Both the position numbers and the translations under genes were made by a program. A stretch of 64,000 bases of DNA, taken from the NCBI GenBank assembly GCA_937951875.1, contig CALGAN010000055.1, positions 50,989-114,988 of the forward strand, read 5' to 3'. Below the pieces are notes generated by a model. That model worked only from the letters and a program-made list of their open reading frames with translations. It was not told the origin of the DNA and searched no databases. The stretch's first letter is position 1. Each line of letters starts with the position of its first letter. The DNA is from an uncultured Alkalilimnicola sp. GTDB lineage: Bacteria; Pseudomonadota; Gammaproteobacteria; Nitrococcales; AK92. This document shows positions 51,696-60,881 of the stretch, one piece after another.

Positions 51696-52478
51696 ATGCG
51701 CGCTCTGCTGACAGCGCTGCTGGTGGGTGGCCTCGTGGCCTGCGCGACGTCGCCGACCGGGCGGCGCCAGCTGCAGCTGTTCCCCGCCGATCAGATGGAC
51801 GAGATGGGGGTTACCGCCTTCGCGGAGATGAAGGAGCAGCTGCCGCAGACCACGGATGCGGCGGAGCAGCGCTACGTCGAGTGCGTGGCCGACGCCATCA
51901 CCGCGATCCTGCCGGAGCAGCGCGATTGGGAAGTGCGGGTGTTCAAGGACGATAGCGCCAACGCTTTCGCTCTGCCCGGCGGCAAGATCGGCGTCCACAC
52001 CGGCCTGCTGCAGGTGGCGACCACGCAATCGCAGCTGGCGGCTGTGATCGGCCATGAGATCGGCCACGTGCTGGCCCAGCACTCCAACGAGCGCATGTCC
52101 ACCACCTTCGCCACCAACGCCGGGCTGCAGATCGTCGGCGCGCTGGCCGGCGCCGACTCGCAAGGCAAGCAGCTGGCGATGGCGGCGCTCGGCCTGGGGG
52201 CGCAGTTCGGGGTGCTGCTGCCGTTCAGCCGCACGCAGGAGTCGGAATCCGATCAGATCGGCCTGGAGCTGATGGCGAAAGCCGGCTTCGATCCCACCGA
52301 GGCGGTGACGCTGTGGGAGAACATGATGCGCAGCCAGGGCGACGGTCCGCCGGAGTTCCTCTCCACCCACCCCTCGGGGCCGAGCCGCATCGAGCAGTTG
52401 CAGCGGCTGATGCCGGACGCCATGAAATTGTACCAGCAGGCGCGCGCGGCGGGGCGCAAGCCGGAATGCGGGCCGTAG
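51696..52478 (+). CDS. M48 family metalloprotease lipoprotein (LoiP type)
   Basis: 260 residues. The signal ends in lipobox LVAC (Cys16). Zinc motif HEIGH (120-124) and the downstream Glu182 in ESESDQIG complete the M48 site. It is similar in size to LoiP/YcaL, outer-membrane-anchored quality-control proteases. ATG 51696 is chosen over ATG 51690 because the GGAGG ribosome binding site is directly against the first and correctly spaced from the second. Confidence 0.92.
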   Translation: MRALLTALLVGGLVACATSPTGRRQLQLFPADQMDEMGVTAFAEMKEQLPQTTDAAEQRYVECVADAITAILPEQRDWEVRVFKDDSANAFALPGGKIGVHTGLLQVATTQSQLAAVIGHEIGHVLAQHSNERMSTTFATNAGLQIVGALAGADSQGKQLAMAALGLGAQFGVLLPFSRTQESESDQIGLELMAKAGFDPTEAVTLWENMMRSQGDGPPEFLSTHPSGPSRIEQLQRLMPDAMKLYQQARAAGRKPECGP

Positions 52479-52530
52479 AGCCCTCGATCGGCGCTTTGGA
52501 GGAGCGCTTGGCGCTCACAGGAGGCGGGAC

Positions 52531-52884
52531 GTGACGGAAGCAAGACGCGCGGGACGAGAGATCATCAATCGCTATCTGCGGGTATTCGACAGCGATACCG
52601 AGCGTTTCCTCGGCTATTTGGTGGACATCACGCCGGCGGGCGCGATGCTGCAGAGCCGCGAGCCGATCCAGCCGGAGGTGCGCATGAATCTGCGAGTGGA
52701 GCTGCCCGAGGATTTCGGCGGCGCCCGCGAGCTTCGCGTGGAAGCCGAGAGCGTGTGGGACAAGAAGGAGGAGAACGCGCTGTTCCACCACACCGGCTTT
52801 CAGTTCATCCGTGTGCCGGAGGGCGCCGAGGAGCACATCCGTCGCCTGATGACCAACTACAAGCTCGAAGGGCTGAGCCACTGA
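52531..52884 (+). CDS. PilZ domain protein
   Basis: 117 residues, a stand-alone PilZ-like domain. An arginine-rich start (RRAGREIINR) is followed by YLVDITPAGAMLQS, which corresponds to the DxSxxG motif with Thr for Ser. The N-terminal arginines are spaced loosely compared with RxxxR, so c-di-GMP binding is possible but not certain. The start is GTG 52531 after AGGAGG. The window also encodes c-di-GMP turnover and a PilZ-bearing cellulose synthase. Confidence 0.8.
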   Translation: MTEARRAGREIINRYLRVFDSDTERFLGYLVDITPAGAMLQSREPIQPEVRMNLRVELPEDFGGARELRVEAESVWDKKEENALFHHTGFQFIRVPEGAEEHIRRLMTNYKLEGLSH

Positions 52885-52896
52885 CCGCGGCCGGCG

Positions 52897-53634
52897 TCAG
52901 ACCGGGTCGCCGTTGCGCGCCGGCGGTTCCGTGTCCAGCCGTCCCCGCCGCTGCAGCGACCGCGCCAGCAGCCAGCAGCAGGAGGCCCAGGCGGCGCCGG
53001 CGGTCCAGCCGGCCAGCACGTCGCTGGGCCAGTGCACCCCGAGGTAGATGCGGCTCACGCCCACCAGCACGGTGAGCGTGGCCGCCACCAGCAGCAGATA
53101 GGCCTTGAGCCGCAAGCGGCTCACCACCCGGCATAGCAGCGCGGCCAGGGTGAGGTAGGTGATGGCCGCCATCATCGAATGTCCGCTGGGAAAGCTGGCG
53201 GTGAACACCGCGCTGGCGTGCGGCACCAGATCCGGGCGCGGCCGGGCGAAGCCGATCTTGAGCAGGTGGTTCAGCACCCAGCCGCCGGCGATGGCGAGCA
53301 GGGTGAAGGCGGCCGTACGGTAGCGGCGCGACAGCAGCAGATAGCCGAGCGTGGCCAGGGTGATCAGGATGAGCACCGACGCGCTGCCTAAGGCGGTGAC
53401 GTCGCGCGCCGCCTCCTCCAGCCAGCCCGGCCCGAGCGGGTCGTGTGGATCGGTGGGATTGCGCATCGCCAGCAGCAGCCGCTGGTCCAGATCCGCCGGT
53501 TCGCCGGCCAGCGCCAGGTCGGCCAGTTCCAGGAAGGCCCATAGGCCGCCGGCCAGCCCCAGCAGGCACAGCAGCGCTTCCAGCTCGTAGCGGCCGAGCC
53601 GGACCAGCCAAGAGCGGGCGAGGTGTGGCGGCAT
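52897..53634 (-). CDS. PAP2 family lipid phosphatase
   Basis: 245 residues with about six membrane helices and the three-part phosphatase signature KIGFARPRP, FPSGHS and SRIYLGVHWPSDVLAG. It dephosphorylates a lipid phosphate, perhaps undecaprenyl diphosphate or phosphatidate, at the inner membrane. The start ATG 53634 overlaps the trxC stop by an ATGA; a longer open frame to 53985 lies inside trxC. Co-transcribed with trxC. Confidence 0.92.
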   Translation of the reverse strand: MPPHLARSWLVRLGRYELEALLCLLGLAGGLWAFLELADLALAGEPADLDQRLLLAMRNPTDPHDPLGPGWLEEAARDVTALGSASVLILITLATLGYLLLSRRYRTAAFTLLAIAGGWVLNHLLKIGFARPRPDLVPHASAVFTASFPSGHSMMAAITYLTLAALLCRVVSRLRLKAYLLLVAATLTVLVGVSRIYLGVHWPSDVLAGWTAGAAWASCCWLLARSLQRRGRLDTEPPARNGDPV

Positions 53635-54068
53635 CAGAGCGACGACTCTACCCAGCGCAGCAAGCCGTTGAGGTTCATGGCGCCGGACTGGCGCGCCAGC
53701 TCGCGGCCGTGCAGGAAGATCGCCACGGTGGGAATGCTGCGGACGTGGAAGCGGTTCGCCAGCGCCGGTTCGTCCTGGGTGTTGAGCTTGGCCAGCCGCA
53801 CCCGCGGCTCCAGCCGCGCCGCCGCCTGCTCGAACACTGGCGCGAACAGTCGGCACGGGCCGCACCAGGGCGCCCAGAAATCCACCACCACCGGAATGTC
53901 GCTCTGCTCCAGATAACGGCCGGCGTTGGCCTCGGTGAGTGTCGCCGGTCGGCCGGCGAACAGCGCCTGCTTGCAGCGGCCGCAACGCCCGCCGGCGGAG
54001 AGCTTCTCGGCCGGCACGCGGTTGACGGTGTCGCAGTGAGGGCAGACGATGTGCAGGCTCTCGCTCAT
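53634..54068 (-). CDS. trxC: Thioredoxin 2 (TrxC)
   Basis: 144 residues: an N-terminal zinc ribbon (CPHC...CGRC, about residues 9-32) then a thioredoxin domain with active site WCGPC (about 68-72). That combination defines TrxC, a cytoplasmic disulfide reductase often induced by oxidative stress. ATG 54068. It lies between mtgA upstream and the PAP2 gene downstream on the minus strand. Confidence 0.95.
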   Translation of the reverse strand: MSESLHIVCPHCDTVNRVPAEKLSAGGRCGRCKQALFAGRPATLTEANAGRYLEQSDIPVVVDFWAPWCGPCRLFAPVFEQAAARLEPRVRLAKLNTQDEPALANRFHVRSIPTVAIFLHGRELARQSGAMNLNGLLRWVESSL

Positions 54069-54138
54069 GGTGTCCTCCGCAGGCGCCTCGATCTTCCCAT
54101 AATAAGGCCGCCGCCGCTCGGCGCGGGCGATTCCGCGC

Positions 54139-54852
54139 TCAGCCGATCCGCCGCAGCGTCTCCTGCCCGAGCTGCGCCATCTGCCACATGATCCAGGCCT
54201 GGCGCTCGCGCACGTAGGCGCTGGGCCGGTCCACGCGGTAGCGGAGCGGATTGGGAAGCGTCGCCGCCAGCAGCGCCGCTTCCGCCATGTCCAGCCGCGC
54301 CGCCGGCTTGCCGAAATAGGCCTGGGCCGCCGCCTCGATCCCGAAAATGCCCGGGCCGAACTCGACGACGTTCAGGTACACCTCGAGGATTCGGCGCTTC
54401 GGCCAGATGGCTTCGATCAGGGCGGTGAAGTAGGCCTCCAGGCCTTTGCGCACATAGCTGCGGTCCGGCCACAGGAACAGGTTCTTGGCCAACTGCTGGG
54501 AGATGGTGCTGCCGCCGCGGATGCGCGCGCCCGCACGGTTGCCCTCCCAGGCGGCGCGCATGGCGTCGAGATCGAAGCCGGAGTGGTCGGGAAAACGCTG
54601 ATCCTCGGCGGCGATCGCCGCCAGCTTGGCGTGCGGCGATATCGCCGACCACTCGACCCAGGTGTGGCGGAACCGGAAGTCTGGGTCGCCTCGCCATAGC
54701 GCGGCCACGGTTTTCTGCGCCATGAACGAGGTGAACGGCGGCGCCAGCCAGCGCATCGCCGTCACCGCCAGCACGGAGGCGATGACCGCCGCCAGAAGCA
54801 GCCTGGCGAGCCAGCGCAGGACGGTGCGCGTGAGCGTGCGTAACCGGGGCAT
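54139..54852 (-). CDS. mtgA: Monofunctional peptidoglycan glycosyltransferase MtgA
   Basis: 237 residues: one N-terminal membrane anchor (about 14-34) and a family 51 transglycosylase domain with the catalytic EDQRFPDHSGFD, RGGSTISQQLAKNLFL and KRRILEVYLN motifs. It polymerises lipid II into glycan strands in the periplasm. ATG 54852. Normal family length. Confidence 0.95.
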   Translation of the reverse strand: MPRLRTLTRTVLRWLARLLLAAVIASVLAVTAMRWLAPPFTSFMAQKTVAALWRGDPDFRFRHTWVEWSAISPHAKLAAIAAEDQRFPDHSGFDLDAMRAAWEGNRAGARIRGGSTISQQLAKNLFLWPDRSYVRKGLEAYFTALIEAIWPKRRILEVYLNVVEFGPGIFGIEAAAQAYFGKPAARLDMAEAALLAATLPNPLRYRVDRPSAYVRERQAWIMWQMAQLGQETLRRIG

Positions 54853-54972
54853 GGCGTTGTCGCGAAATGAGGGCTTCAGAGCTTAGCACGCCCTCGGCGG
54901 GCGAGGCGGCGCTACGGTGTCGGCATCGCCGCCACCATGTTTGCCGGTAGCTTTCGCTGCGAGCGGGAACCG

Positions 54973-55662
54973 ATGAGCGCCGATGAGCAGATCCTCGACA
55001 TCGCACTGGGCGACGTCCGCCAGGGCGTCGTCCGCGACGGCTGCCAGCCGCTGTGGATCGCCACCGACCGTGGCGATCTGGCGCTGCGCTACCACCGCGC
55101 CGCCGGCGCGGTGCACGGCGCGCTGTTGCTCGGCGAGGCCGAGACCGGCTTTCCCAGCCCGGCGGATGAGCTCTACGCGCGGCTATGCGCGGCCCTGGTC
55201 GGCGCCGGGGTCTCGGCGCTGCGGCTGAGCTGGCGCCGCCCGGGCGACTTGGCGGAGTCGGCGCTGGACGCGCTGATCGGGCTGCATTTCCTGCGAAGCC
55301 AGGGCATCGACCGTCTCGGTGTGGTCGGCCACGGCTTCGGCGCGGCGGCGGCGGCGCAGGCCGCGGCCAACGCCGACGGCGTGCGTGCGCTGGTGGCGCT
55401 CGCCGCCCAAAGCGAGGGCCTGGGCGCGGTGGCCGCACTGCCGGCCGGTTGCGCCTGCCTGTTCGTGCACGGCACCGACGATGCCCAGCAGCCGCTGGCG
55501 GGCGCGCGGCGTGGCTACGCGGCGGCGCGCGAGCCCAAGTACCTGCGTGTCTTCAGCGGCGCTGGCCACGCGCTGGCGGAAGTGGCCGGGCAGCTCGAAC
55601 GGGAGCTGACCGACTGGCTGCTGTTGGAACTGACCGAGGGCGATCCGCGCCTGCGGCGCTAG
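54973..55662 (+). CDS. Alpha/beta-hydrolase-like protein lacking the serine nucleophile
   Basis: 229 residues of the alpha/beta-hydrolase fold. The nucleophile elbow, normally GxSxG, reads GHGFG (VVGHGFGAAAA), so the serine is replaced by glycine. The later Asp (HGTDDAQQP) and His (SGAGHALAE) of a triad are present. Either it is catalytically dead or it uses another residue. ATG 54973 is preferred over ATG 54937, which has no ribosome binding site. Single gene before apbC. Confidence 0.65.
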   Translation: MSADEQILDIALGDVRQGVVRDGCQPLWIATDRGDLALRYHRAAGAVHGALLLGEAETGFPSPADELYARLCAALVGAGVSALRLSWRRPGDLAESALDALIGLHFLRSQGIDRLGVVGHGFGAAAAAQAAANADGVRALVALAAQSEGLGAVAALPAGCACLFVHGTDDAQQPLAGARRGYAAAREPKYLRVFSGAGHALAEVAGQLERELTDWLLLELTEGDPRLRR

Positions 55663-55747
55663 CGACGCGGCCGCGGAGTTGTCAAGCCCCCGACAGCCTG
55701 TAGAATCTGCCGTCTGCGCAAGACGGCCCGGTACCGAGGAGCACCCG

Positions 55748-56839
55748 ATGAGCGAGCTTACCCGCGACAGCGTAGAGGCGGCCCTGCGAGGCTGGATCGA
55801 TCCATACCTCGAACAGGACCTCGTCAGCGCCAAGGCCGTCAAGGACATCCGCGTCGATGGCGGTAAGGTCCGCATCGCCGTGCAGCTCGGCTATCCGGCC
55901 GCCGGCTTCCACGAGCGGCTGCGCGCCGGGCTGACCGAGGCGGTGCGGGGTATCCAGCCGGGCGCCCAGGTCGAGGTCGACATCAGCTCCGTCATCGTCG
56001 CGCACGCGGTGCAGGGCGGTCTGAAGCCGCTGCCGGGGATCAAGAACATTATCGCTGTCGCCTCGGGCAAGGGCGGCGTGGGTAAGTCCACCGTCGCCGC
56101 CAACCTGGCGCTGGCGCTGGCCGCCGAGGGCGCCCGGGTCGGCGTGCTCGACGCCGACATCTACGGCCCCAGCCAGCCGCGCATGCTGGGGGTGAGCGGG
56201 CAGCCGGAGAGCCGCGATGGCAAGTCCCTGGAGCCGATGAGCAACTACGGCCTGCAGATCATGTCGATCGGCTTCCTCATCGACGAGGAGCAGCCGATGG
56301 TCTGGCGCGGGCCGATGGTGACCCAGGCGCTGACCCAGCTGCTCAACGACACCCGCTGGCGGGATCTCGACTACCTGGTGGTGGATCTGCCGCCGGGCAC
56401 CGGCGACATCCAGTTGACGCTGGCGCAGAAGGTGCCGGTGACCGGCGCCGTGATCGTCACCACGCCCCAGGACATCGCCTTGCTCGACGCCCGCAAGGGG
56501 CTGAAGATGTTCGAAAAGGTGAACGTGCCGGTGCTGGGCATCGTCGAGAACATGAGTACCCACATCTGCAGCCACTGCGGCCACGAGGAGCCCATCTTCG
56601 GCGCCGGCGGCGGCGCGCGCATGGCGGCGGACTACCAGGTGGCGCTGCTCGGCTCGCTGCCGTTGGACATCCGTATCCGCGAGCAGGCCGATGCCGGCAG
56701 GCCGACCGTCGTGGCGGAGCCGGCTTCGGCCATCGCCGAGAGCTATCGCGAGATCGCCCGCAAGGCGGCGGCGCGAATCGCGCGCAAGAGCAAAGACTTC
56801 AGCGCCCGTTTCCCGAAAATCGTGGTGCAGGATAGCTGA
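55748..56839 (+). CDS. apbC: Iron-sulfur cluster carrier ATPase Mrp/ApbC
   Basis: 363 residues: an N-terminal DUF59/MIP18 domain (about 1-85), Walker A GKGGVGKST (about 109-117), DADIYGPSQP, DLPPGTGDIQL, and the cluster-binding CSHC near residue 276. It carries and inserts Fe-S clusters in the cytoplasm. ATG 55748 has GAGGAG upstream. Normal length. Confidence 0.95.
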   Translation: MSELTRDSVEAALRGWIDPYLEQDLVSAKAVKDIRVDGGKVRIAVQLGYPAAGFHERLRAGLTEAVRGIQPGAQVEVDISSVIVAHAVQGGLKPLPGIKNIIAVASGKGGVGKSTVAANLALALAAEGARVGVLDADIYGPSQPRMLGVSGQPESRDGKSLEPMSNYGLQIMSIGFLIDEEQPMVWRGPMVTQALTQLLNDTRWRDLDYLVVDLPPGTGDIQLTLAQKVPVTGAVIVTTPQDIALLDARKGLKMFEKVNVPVLGIVENMSTHICSHCGHEEPIFGAGGGARMAADYQVALLGSLPLDIRIREQADAGRPTVVAEPASAIAESYREIARKAAARIARKSKDFSARFPKIVVQDS

Positions 56840-56939
56840 CGAGCGGTAAACTTCCGCCGCCGGTCCACGCCGGCGGCGGCAACCACACTTTGAATGTCCG
56901 GCCAGGGCCGGCGCAGCGACAGGCGAGGTTTCGGGGGAG

Positions 56940-57503
56940 ATGGCAATCAAGTCCGACAAGTGGATACGGCGCATGGCCGAGCAGGGCATGATCGAGCCCT
57001 TCGAACCGCGCCAGATACGGGAATACAACGGTCAGAAGGTCATCTCGTACGGCGTCTCCAGCTACGGCTACGACGTGCGCTGCGCCAATGAATTCAAGAT
57101 CTTCACCAACATCAATTCCACCATCGTCGACCCGAAGAATTTCGACGTCTCCAGCTTCGTCGACGTGGTGTCGGATGTCTGCATCATCCCGCCCAACAGC
57201 TTCGCGCTGGCGCGCACGGTGGAGTTCTTCCGCATCCCGCGCAACGTGCTCACCATCTGCCTGGGCAAGAGCACCTACGCCCGCTGCGGCATCATCGTCA
57301 ACGTCACGCCGCTGGAGCCCGAGTGGGAAGGGCACGTGACGCTGGAGTTCTCCAACACCACGCCGCTGCCCGCCAAGATCTACGCCAACGAGGGCGTGGC
57401 GCAGATGTTGTTCCTGGAGTCGGACGAAGTCTGCGAGACTTCCTACCGCGATCGCGGCGGCAAGTACCAGGGGCAGAAGGGCGTCACCCTTCCGAAGCCC
57501 TGA
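56940..57503 (+). CDS. dcd: dCTP deaminase
   Basis: 187 residues, normal size for Dcd. SYGVSSYGYDVRC, GKSTYARCGIIVNVTPLEPEWEGHVTLEFSN and the tyrosine/lysine-rich tail are typical; the Glu in the VTLEFSN strand is the catalytic residue. It deaminates dCTP to dUTP for thymidylate synthesis. ATG 56940 follows GGGGGAG. It is 100 bases after apbC. Confidence 0.95.
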   Translation: MAIKSDKWIRRMAEQGMIEPFEPRQIREYNGQKVISYGVSSYGYDVRCANEFKIFTNINSTIVDPKNFDVSSFVDVVSDVCIIPPNSFALARTVEFFRIPRNVLTICLGKSTYARCGIIVNVTPLEPEWEGHVTLEFSNTTPLPAKIYANEGVAQMLFLESDEVCETSYRDRGGKYQGQKGVTLPKP

Positions 57504-57510
57504 TGCCGAC

Positions 57511-58281
57511 TCAGCGCGAAGCCGGCAGCGCGAAGCCGGTCAGCTTCTCCAGGGTCATGCGGAAGTTGTTGGTCTTCTCGCGGTGGTCGATGCGCACCGG
57601 CATGTAGTGCAGCGCCGGCGCGCACCAGAACACCGTGGAGCGGCGGTTGTTGTCGACCTTGCGCGTGATCTTGATGGTGTCCAGCCGCCCGTAGGGCGTG
57701 TCGATCGTTTCCCGGCCCAGCACCTGCAGCACGAAGACTCGCAGCCTACCGCCGTCGGCGACGTGGTAGGTCAGGTTCTGCTCCTGCCGCGCCAAGTCGC
57801 GCATGAGCTGCAGCTGCGACACCATGCGATCGAGGGTGTTCTCGGGGATCGCCATGTCCCAGCTGCGGCCTTCGACGTCGTTGCGCACCCTATGGCGCTG
57901 CCAGTCGAACACCAGCGAGGCGGCGCGCGCCCGCTGCCCGCTGCGGTCGTAGGAGTAGCGTTCCGGCTTGAAGCCGTCGGCGGTGATGCGCCCCTCGCTG
58001 ACTTCCTCGATCTGCGCGTCGTAGAACATGGTGGTGACGCCGACCGGGCGGGTCAGCGAGCTGTAGCGGTAGCGGTCGGGGCCGATCTGCTGATAGCGCA
58101 CCGTGGTTTCGCCCAAGGTCAGCCCCGAATGGCTGACCTCGTAGCGGGCGGTGAAGGCGGGCGGCAGGGCGTGGGCGGCGCCGGCCAGCAGGAGCAGCAG
58201 CGGTGCCAGCAACCAGCGCTCAACACGGCTCGGTGGCTTGCTCCGCGTCGATGACGGGCGGCGAATCCAGGCGAACGCCAT
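57511..58281 (-). CDS. Exported DUF3108 protein
   Basis: 256 residues: a long basic n-region then a hydrophobic signal (LLAPLLLLLAGAAHA), followed by the DUF3108 beta-rich domain (ARYEVSHSGLTLGETTVRY, QIEEVSEGRI, WDMAIPENTLDRM, TIKITRK). It is probably periplasmic. It often follows purN in gammaproteobacteria, as here, where its start (58281) overlaps the purN 3' end by 62 bases. Function unknown. Confidence 0.88.
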   Translation of the reverse strand: MAFAWIRRPSSTRSKPPSRVERWLLAPLLLLLAGAAHALPPAFTARYEVSHSGLTLGETTVRYQQIGPDRYRYSSLTRPVGVTTMFYDAQIEEVSEGRITADGFKPERYSYDRSGQRARAASLVFDWQRHRVRNDVEGRSWDMAIPENTLDRMVSQLQLMRDLARQEQNLTYHVADGGRLRVFVLQVLGRETIDTPYGRLDTIKITRKVDNNRRSTVFWCAPALHYMPVRIDHREKTNNFRMTLEKLTGFALPASR

Positions 58282-58894
58282 CCTTATACAGTCCTCCGTC
58301 GCGCATCTCGACTCGGCCTTCCGCGATCCACTTCACGGCCAGGGGGTAGATACGGTGTTCTTGGGTCTGCACCCTGGCGGCCAGTGTGACTGGCGTGTCG
58401 TCCGGTAGGATGGGGACGCGGGCCTGCACGATCACCGGCCCCGCATCGAGCTCCGGTGTGACGAAGTGTACGCTGCAACCGTGCGCCGTCACACCGGCAG
58501 CGAGCGCACGCTCGTGCGTGTGCAGGCCTTTGAAGTCGGGCAGCAGCGACGGATGGATATTGATCAGCCGGCCCAGGTAGTGGTCGACGAGCTCGCTGCT
58601 GAGGATGCGCATGAAGCCGGCGAGGACCACCAGCCCCGGCTCGTAACGGTCGATCACCGCCATCAGCCGGCGGTCGTATTCCTCGCGGCTGGCGAAGTCC
58701 TTGTGCGACAGCACCACCGTTTCGATGCCGGCGTCGCGCGCGCGGGTCAGGCCGTAGGCCTCGGCCCGGTTGCTGATCACCGCCTTGATCACGATGGGCA
58801 GGGTGCCGGCCTGCTGGCCGTCGATCAGGGCTTGTAGATTGCTGCCGTTGCCGGAGATGAGCACCACCACCGGCAGCGGAGTGCGGGCGCCCAT
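58220..58894 (-). CDS. purN: Phosphoribosylglycinamide formyltransferase PurN
   Basis: 224 residues. The phosphate loop GNGSNLQALI, the catalytic INIHPSLLP (Asn and His) and HGCSVHFVTPELDAGP (Asp) are present. It transfers a formyl group from formyl-tetrahydrofolate in purine synthesis. The start ATG 58894 overlaps the purM stop as ATGA, so the pair is coupled; the frame stays open upstream only as a GC-rich artefact. Confidence 0.95.
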   Translation of the reverse strand: MGARTPLPVVVLISGNGSNLQALIDGQQAGTLPIVIKAVISNRAEAYGLTRARDAGIETVVLSHKDFASREEYDRRLMAVIDRYEPGLVVLAGFMRILSSELVDHYLGRLINIHPSLLPDFKGLHTHERALAAGVTAHGCSVHFVTPELDAGPVIVQARVPILPDDTPVTLAARVQTQEHRIYPLAVKWIAEGRVEMRDGGLYKDGVRLDSPPVIDAEQATEPC

Positions 58895-59955
58895 CAGGCG
58901 CCCTCGAACACGACCGCGGGCTGGCCGGCCTGCGCCGGCCGCATCTCGCCCAGGCGCCAGGCCTGCTCGCCATGCTCGTTGAGCAGGGCGATGGCGGTGT
59001 CGACGTGCTCCGGCGCCACCACCAGCACCATGCCCACGCCGCAGTTGAAGGTGCGGTACATCTCCGGTGTCGCCACCTGGCCCTGCTCCTGCAGCCAGCG
59101 GAACACCGCCGGCCACTGCCAGCTGGCGGTATCGATGTGAGCCGCCAGCTGCGCTTCGTCGAACACGCGCGGCAGGTTCTCGATCAGACCACCGCCGGTG
59201 ATGTGGGCCATGGCCTTGATCGGCAGCTGCTCCAGCAGCGCCAGCACCGGCTTGACGTAGATGCGGGTCGGCGCCAGCAGGTGATCGATCAGTGGCTTGC
59301 CGTTCAGCGGCTCTTCGAGACCGACGCCGCTGACCTCGACGATCTTGCGGATCAGCGAGTAGCCGTTGGAGTGCGGGCCGCTCGAAGCCAGACCGATCAG
59401 CACGTCGCCAGCGCGCACCTGGCTGCCGTCGATGATCTTGTCCTTCTCCACCACGCCCACGCAGAACCCGGCCAGATCGTAATGGCCCTCGGCGTACATG
59501 CCGGGCATCTCCGCGGTCTCGCCGCCGATCAGAGCGCAGCCGGCCTGGGCGCAGCCCTCGGCGATGGAGCCGACCACGGCGGCCGCCACGTCCACGTCCA
59601 GCCGGCCGGTGGCATAGTAATCCAGGAAGAACAGCGGCTCGGCACCCTGCACCAGCACGTCGTTCACGCACATGGCGACCAGGTCGATGCCGATGCCCTC
59701 GTGCCGACCGGTGGCGATGGCGAGCTTGAGCTTGGTGCCGACACCGTCGGTGCCGGATACCAGCACCGGCTGGCGATAGCGGTCGAGCGGCAGCTCGAAC
59801 AGACCGCCGAAGCCGCCCAGGCCGCCCAGAACGCCGGGCCGGCGGGTGCGCGCCACATCCGCTTTGATACGGTCGACCAGGGATTCCCCGGCGTCGATGT
59901 CGACACCGGCGTCGCGGTAGGTCAGTCCACTGGACGGGGGAGTATGCTCGGTCAC
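58894..59955 (-). CDS. purM: Phosphoribosylformylglycinamidine cyclo-ligase PurM
   Basis: 353 residues, normal length. YRDAGVDIDAGESLV at the start, GTDGVGTKLKLA, GGETAEMPGMY and FNCGVGM are family hallmarks. It closes the imidazole ring to give AIR. GTG 59955 is chosen because GAGGA lies seven bases upstream and homology begins there; an open frame to 60081 has no support. Confidence 0.95.
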   Translation of the reverse strand: MTEHTPPSSGLTYRDAGVDIDAGESLVDRIKADVARTRRPGVLGGLGGFGGLFELPLDRYRQPVLVSGTDGVGTKLKLAIATGRHEGIGIDLVAMCVNDVLVQGAEPLFFLDYYATGRLDVDVAAAVVGSIAEGCAQAGCALIGGETAEMPGMYAEGHYDLAGFCVGVVEKDKIIDGSQVRAGDVLIGLASSGPHSNGYSLIRKIVEVSGVGLEEPLNGKPLIDHLLAPTRIYVKPVLALLEQLPIKAMAHITGGGLIENLPRVFDEAQLAAHIDTASWQWPAVFRWLQEQGQVATPEMYRTFNCGVGMVLVVAPEHVDTAIALLNEHGEQAWRLGEMRPAQAGQPAVVFEGA

Positions 59956-60260
59956 GGCAAGTCCTCGGCGAGAAAGGCCGATATGGTATCCCCAGCCGCA
60001 CGCGAAATAAACGCCGGCCGGCGCGCGCAGGCCTTCGCCGGCCGCCCCGGCGGCCCCATATCCCTGCGTGGGACGTGGCATCGCCGATTCGTCGCGGAAA
60101 AACGATCCATCTTTAGAATAGGCAGCGCAGTCGTCGGGAGCTTCCCGGCAACGGCGCCGAACCGAACGGAGACAGTCCCGTTAGAAACGCAACTTCGCAG
60201 CAGCGGCCGCTTTCCGCCGACACCGCGGGTGTCGCCGGCGGCTCGCGCCCGGCGATCGCT
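59956..60260. other. Divergent intergenic region, purM / phosphatidyltransferase
   Basis: 305 bases. A slightly AT-rich patch around 60096-60122 is the likely promoter area for one or both directions. I see no gene, known motif or strong palindrome, and no PurR-like operator I can support. Confidence 0.35.
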
Positions 60261-60830
60261 ATGGTCCTGCGTCATTTGCCCAACATCATCAGTCTGATGC
60301 GGTTGCTGCTGGTGCCGCCGGTGGTGTTCGCCATCCTGGCGCAGCAGTACGGCTGGGGGCTGCTGCTGTTCTTCGTGGCCGGCCTGTCGGACGGTGTGGA
60401 CGGCTTCCTGGCCAAGCGCTATGGCTGGCAGACGCCGTTGGGCGGGTTCCTCGACCCGCTGGCGGACAAGCTGCTGATGGTGTCCTCCATCGTCGCGCTC
60501 GCCGCGCAGGGGCATGTCCCGCTGTGGCTGGCCGCGGTGGTGTTGCTGCGCGATCTGGTCATCGTGGTCGGCGCCCTGTGCTATCGCGTGTTGGTGGGGC
60601 CGTTCGACGCCGCGCCGACCACGATCAGCAAGATCAACACGCTGGTGCAGATCCTGCTGGTGCTGGCGGTGATGGCCGATCGGGTGCTGGCGCTGGGAGC
60701 GGATCTGTCGCCGTTGTTCTTCGTGGCGCTGGTGATGGCCATGTCCAGCGGCATCGACTATGTGCTGCAATGGAGCCGGCGCGCCCGCGACGCGTGGCGA
60801 AAGGGGGGCGGGACACCCCAAAGCGGTTGA
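60261..60830 (+). CDS. CDP-alcohol phosphatidyltransferase family protein
   Basis: 189 residues with about five helices and the family signature SDGVDGFLAKRYGWQTPLGGFLDPLADK (Asp-x2-Asp-Gly-x2-Ala-x-Arg ... Gly-x3-Asp-x3-Asp). It transfers a phosphatidyl group from CDP-diacylglycerol to an alcohol. PgsA-like by size, but the gene next to hda in gammaproteobacteria is usually a paralogue of unclear substrate. ATG 60261, weak ribosome binding site. Likely co-transcribed with hda. Confidence 0.88.
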   Translation: MVLRHLPNIISLMRLLLVPPVVFAILAQQYGWGLLLFFVAGLSDGVDGFLAKRYGWQTPLGGFLDPLADKLLMVSSIVALAAQGHVPLWLAAVVLLRDLVIVVGALCYRVLVGPFDAAPTTISKINTLVQILLVLAVMADRVLALGADLSPLFFVALVMAMSSGIDYVLQWSRRARDAWRKGGGTPQSG

Positions 60831-60881
60831 CATGGACCGGGCGGCCAGCTGCAATCGCGGCTCTAGCGGCGGATTCATTCG

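Noticed and set aside
58895..60001. Open frame extending purN upstream to 593 codons
   Set aside because: The extension is an out-of-frame reading of purM, Arg/Gly/Ala-rich without domains; purN starts at the ATGA overlap.
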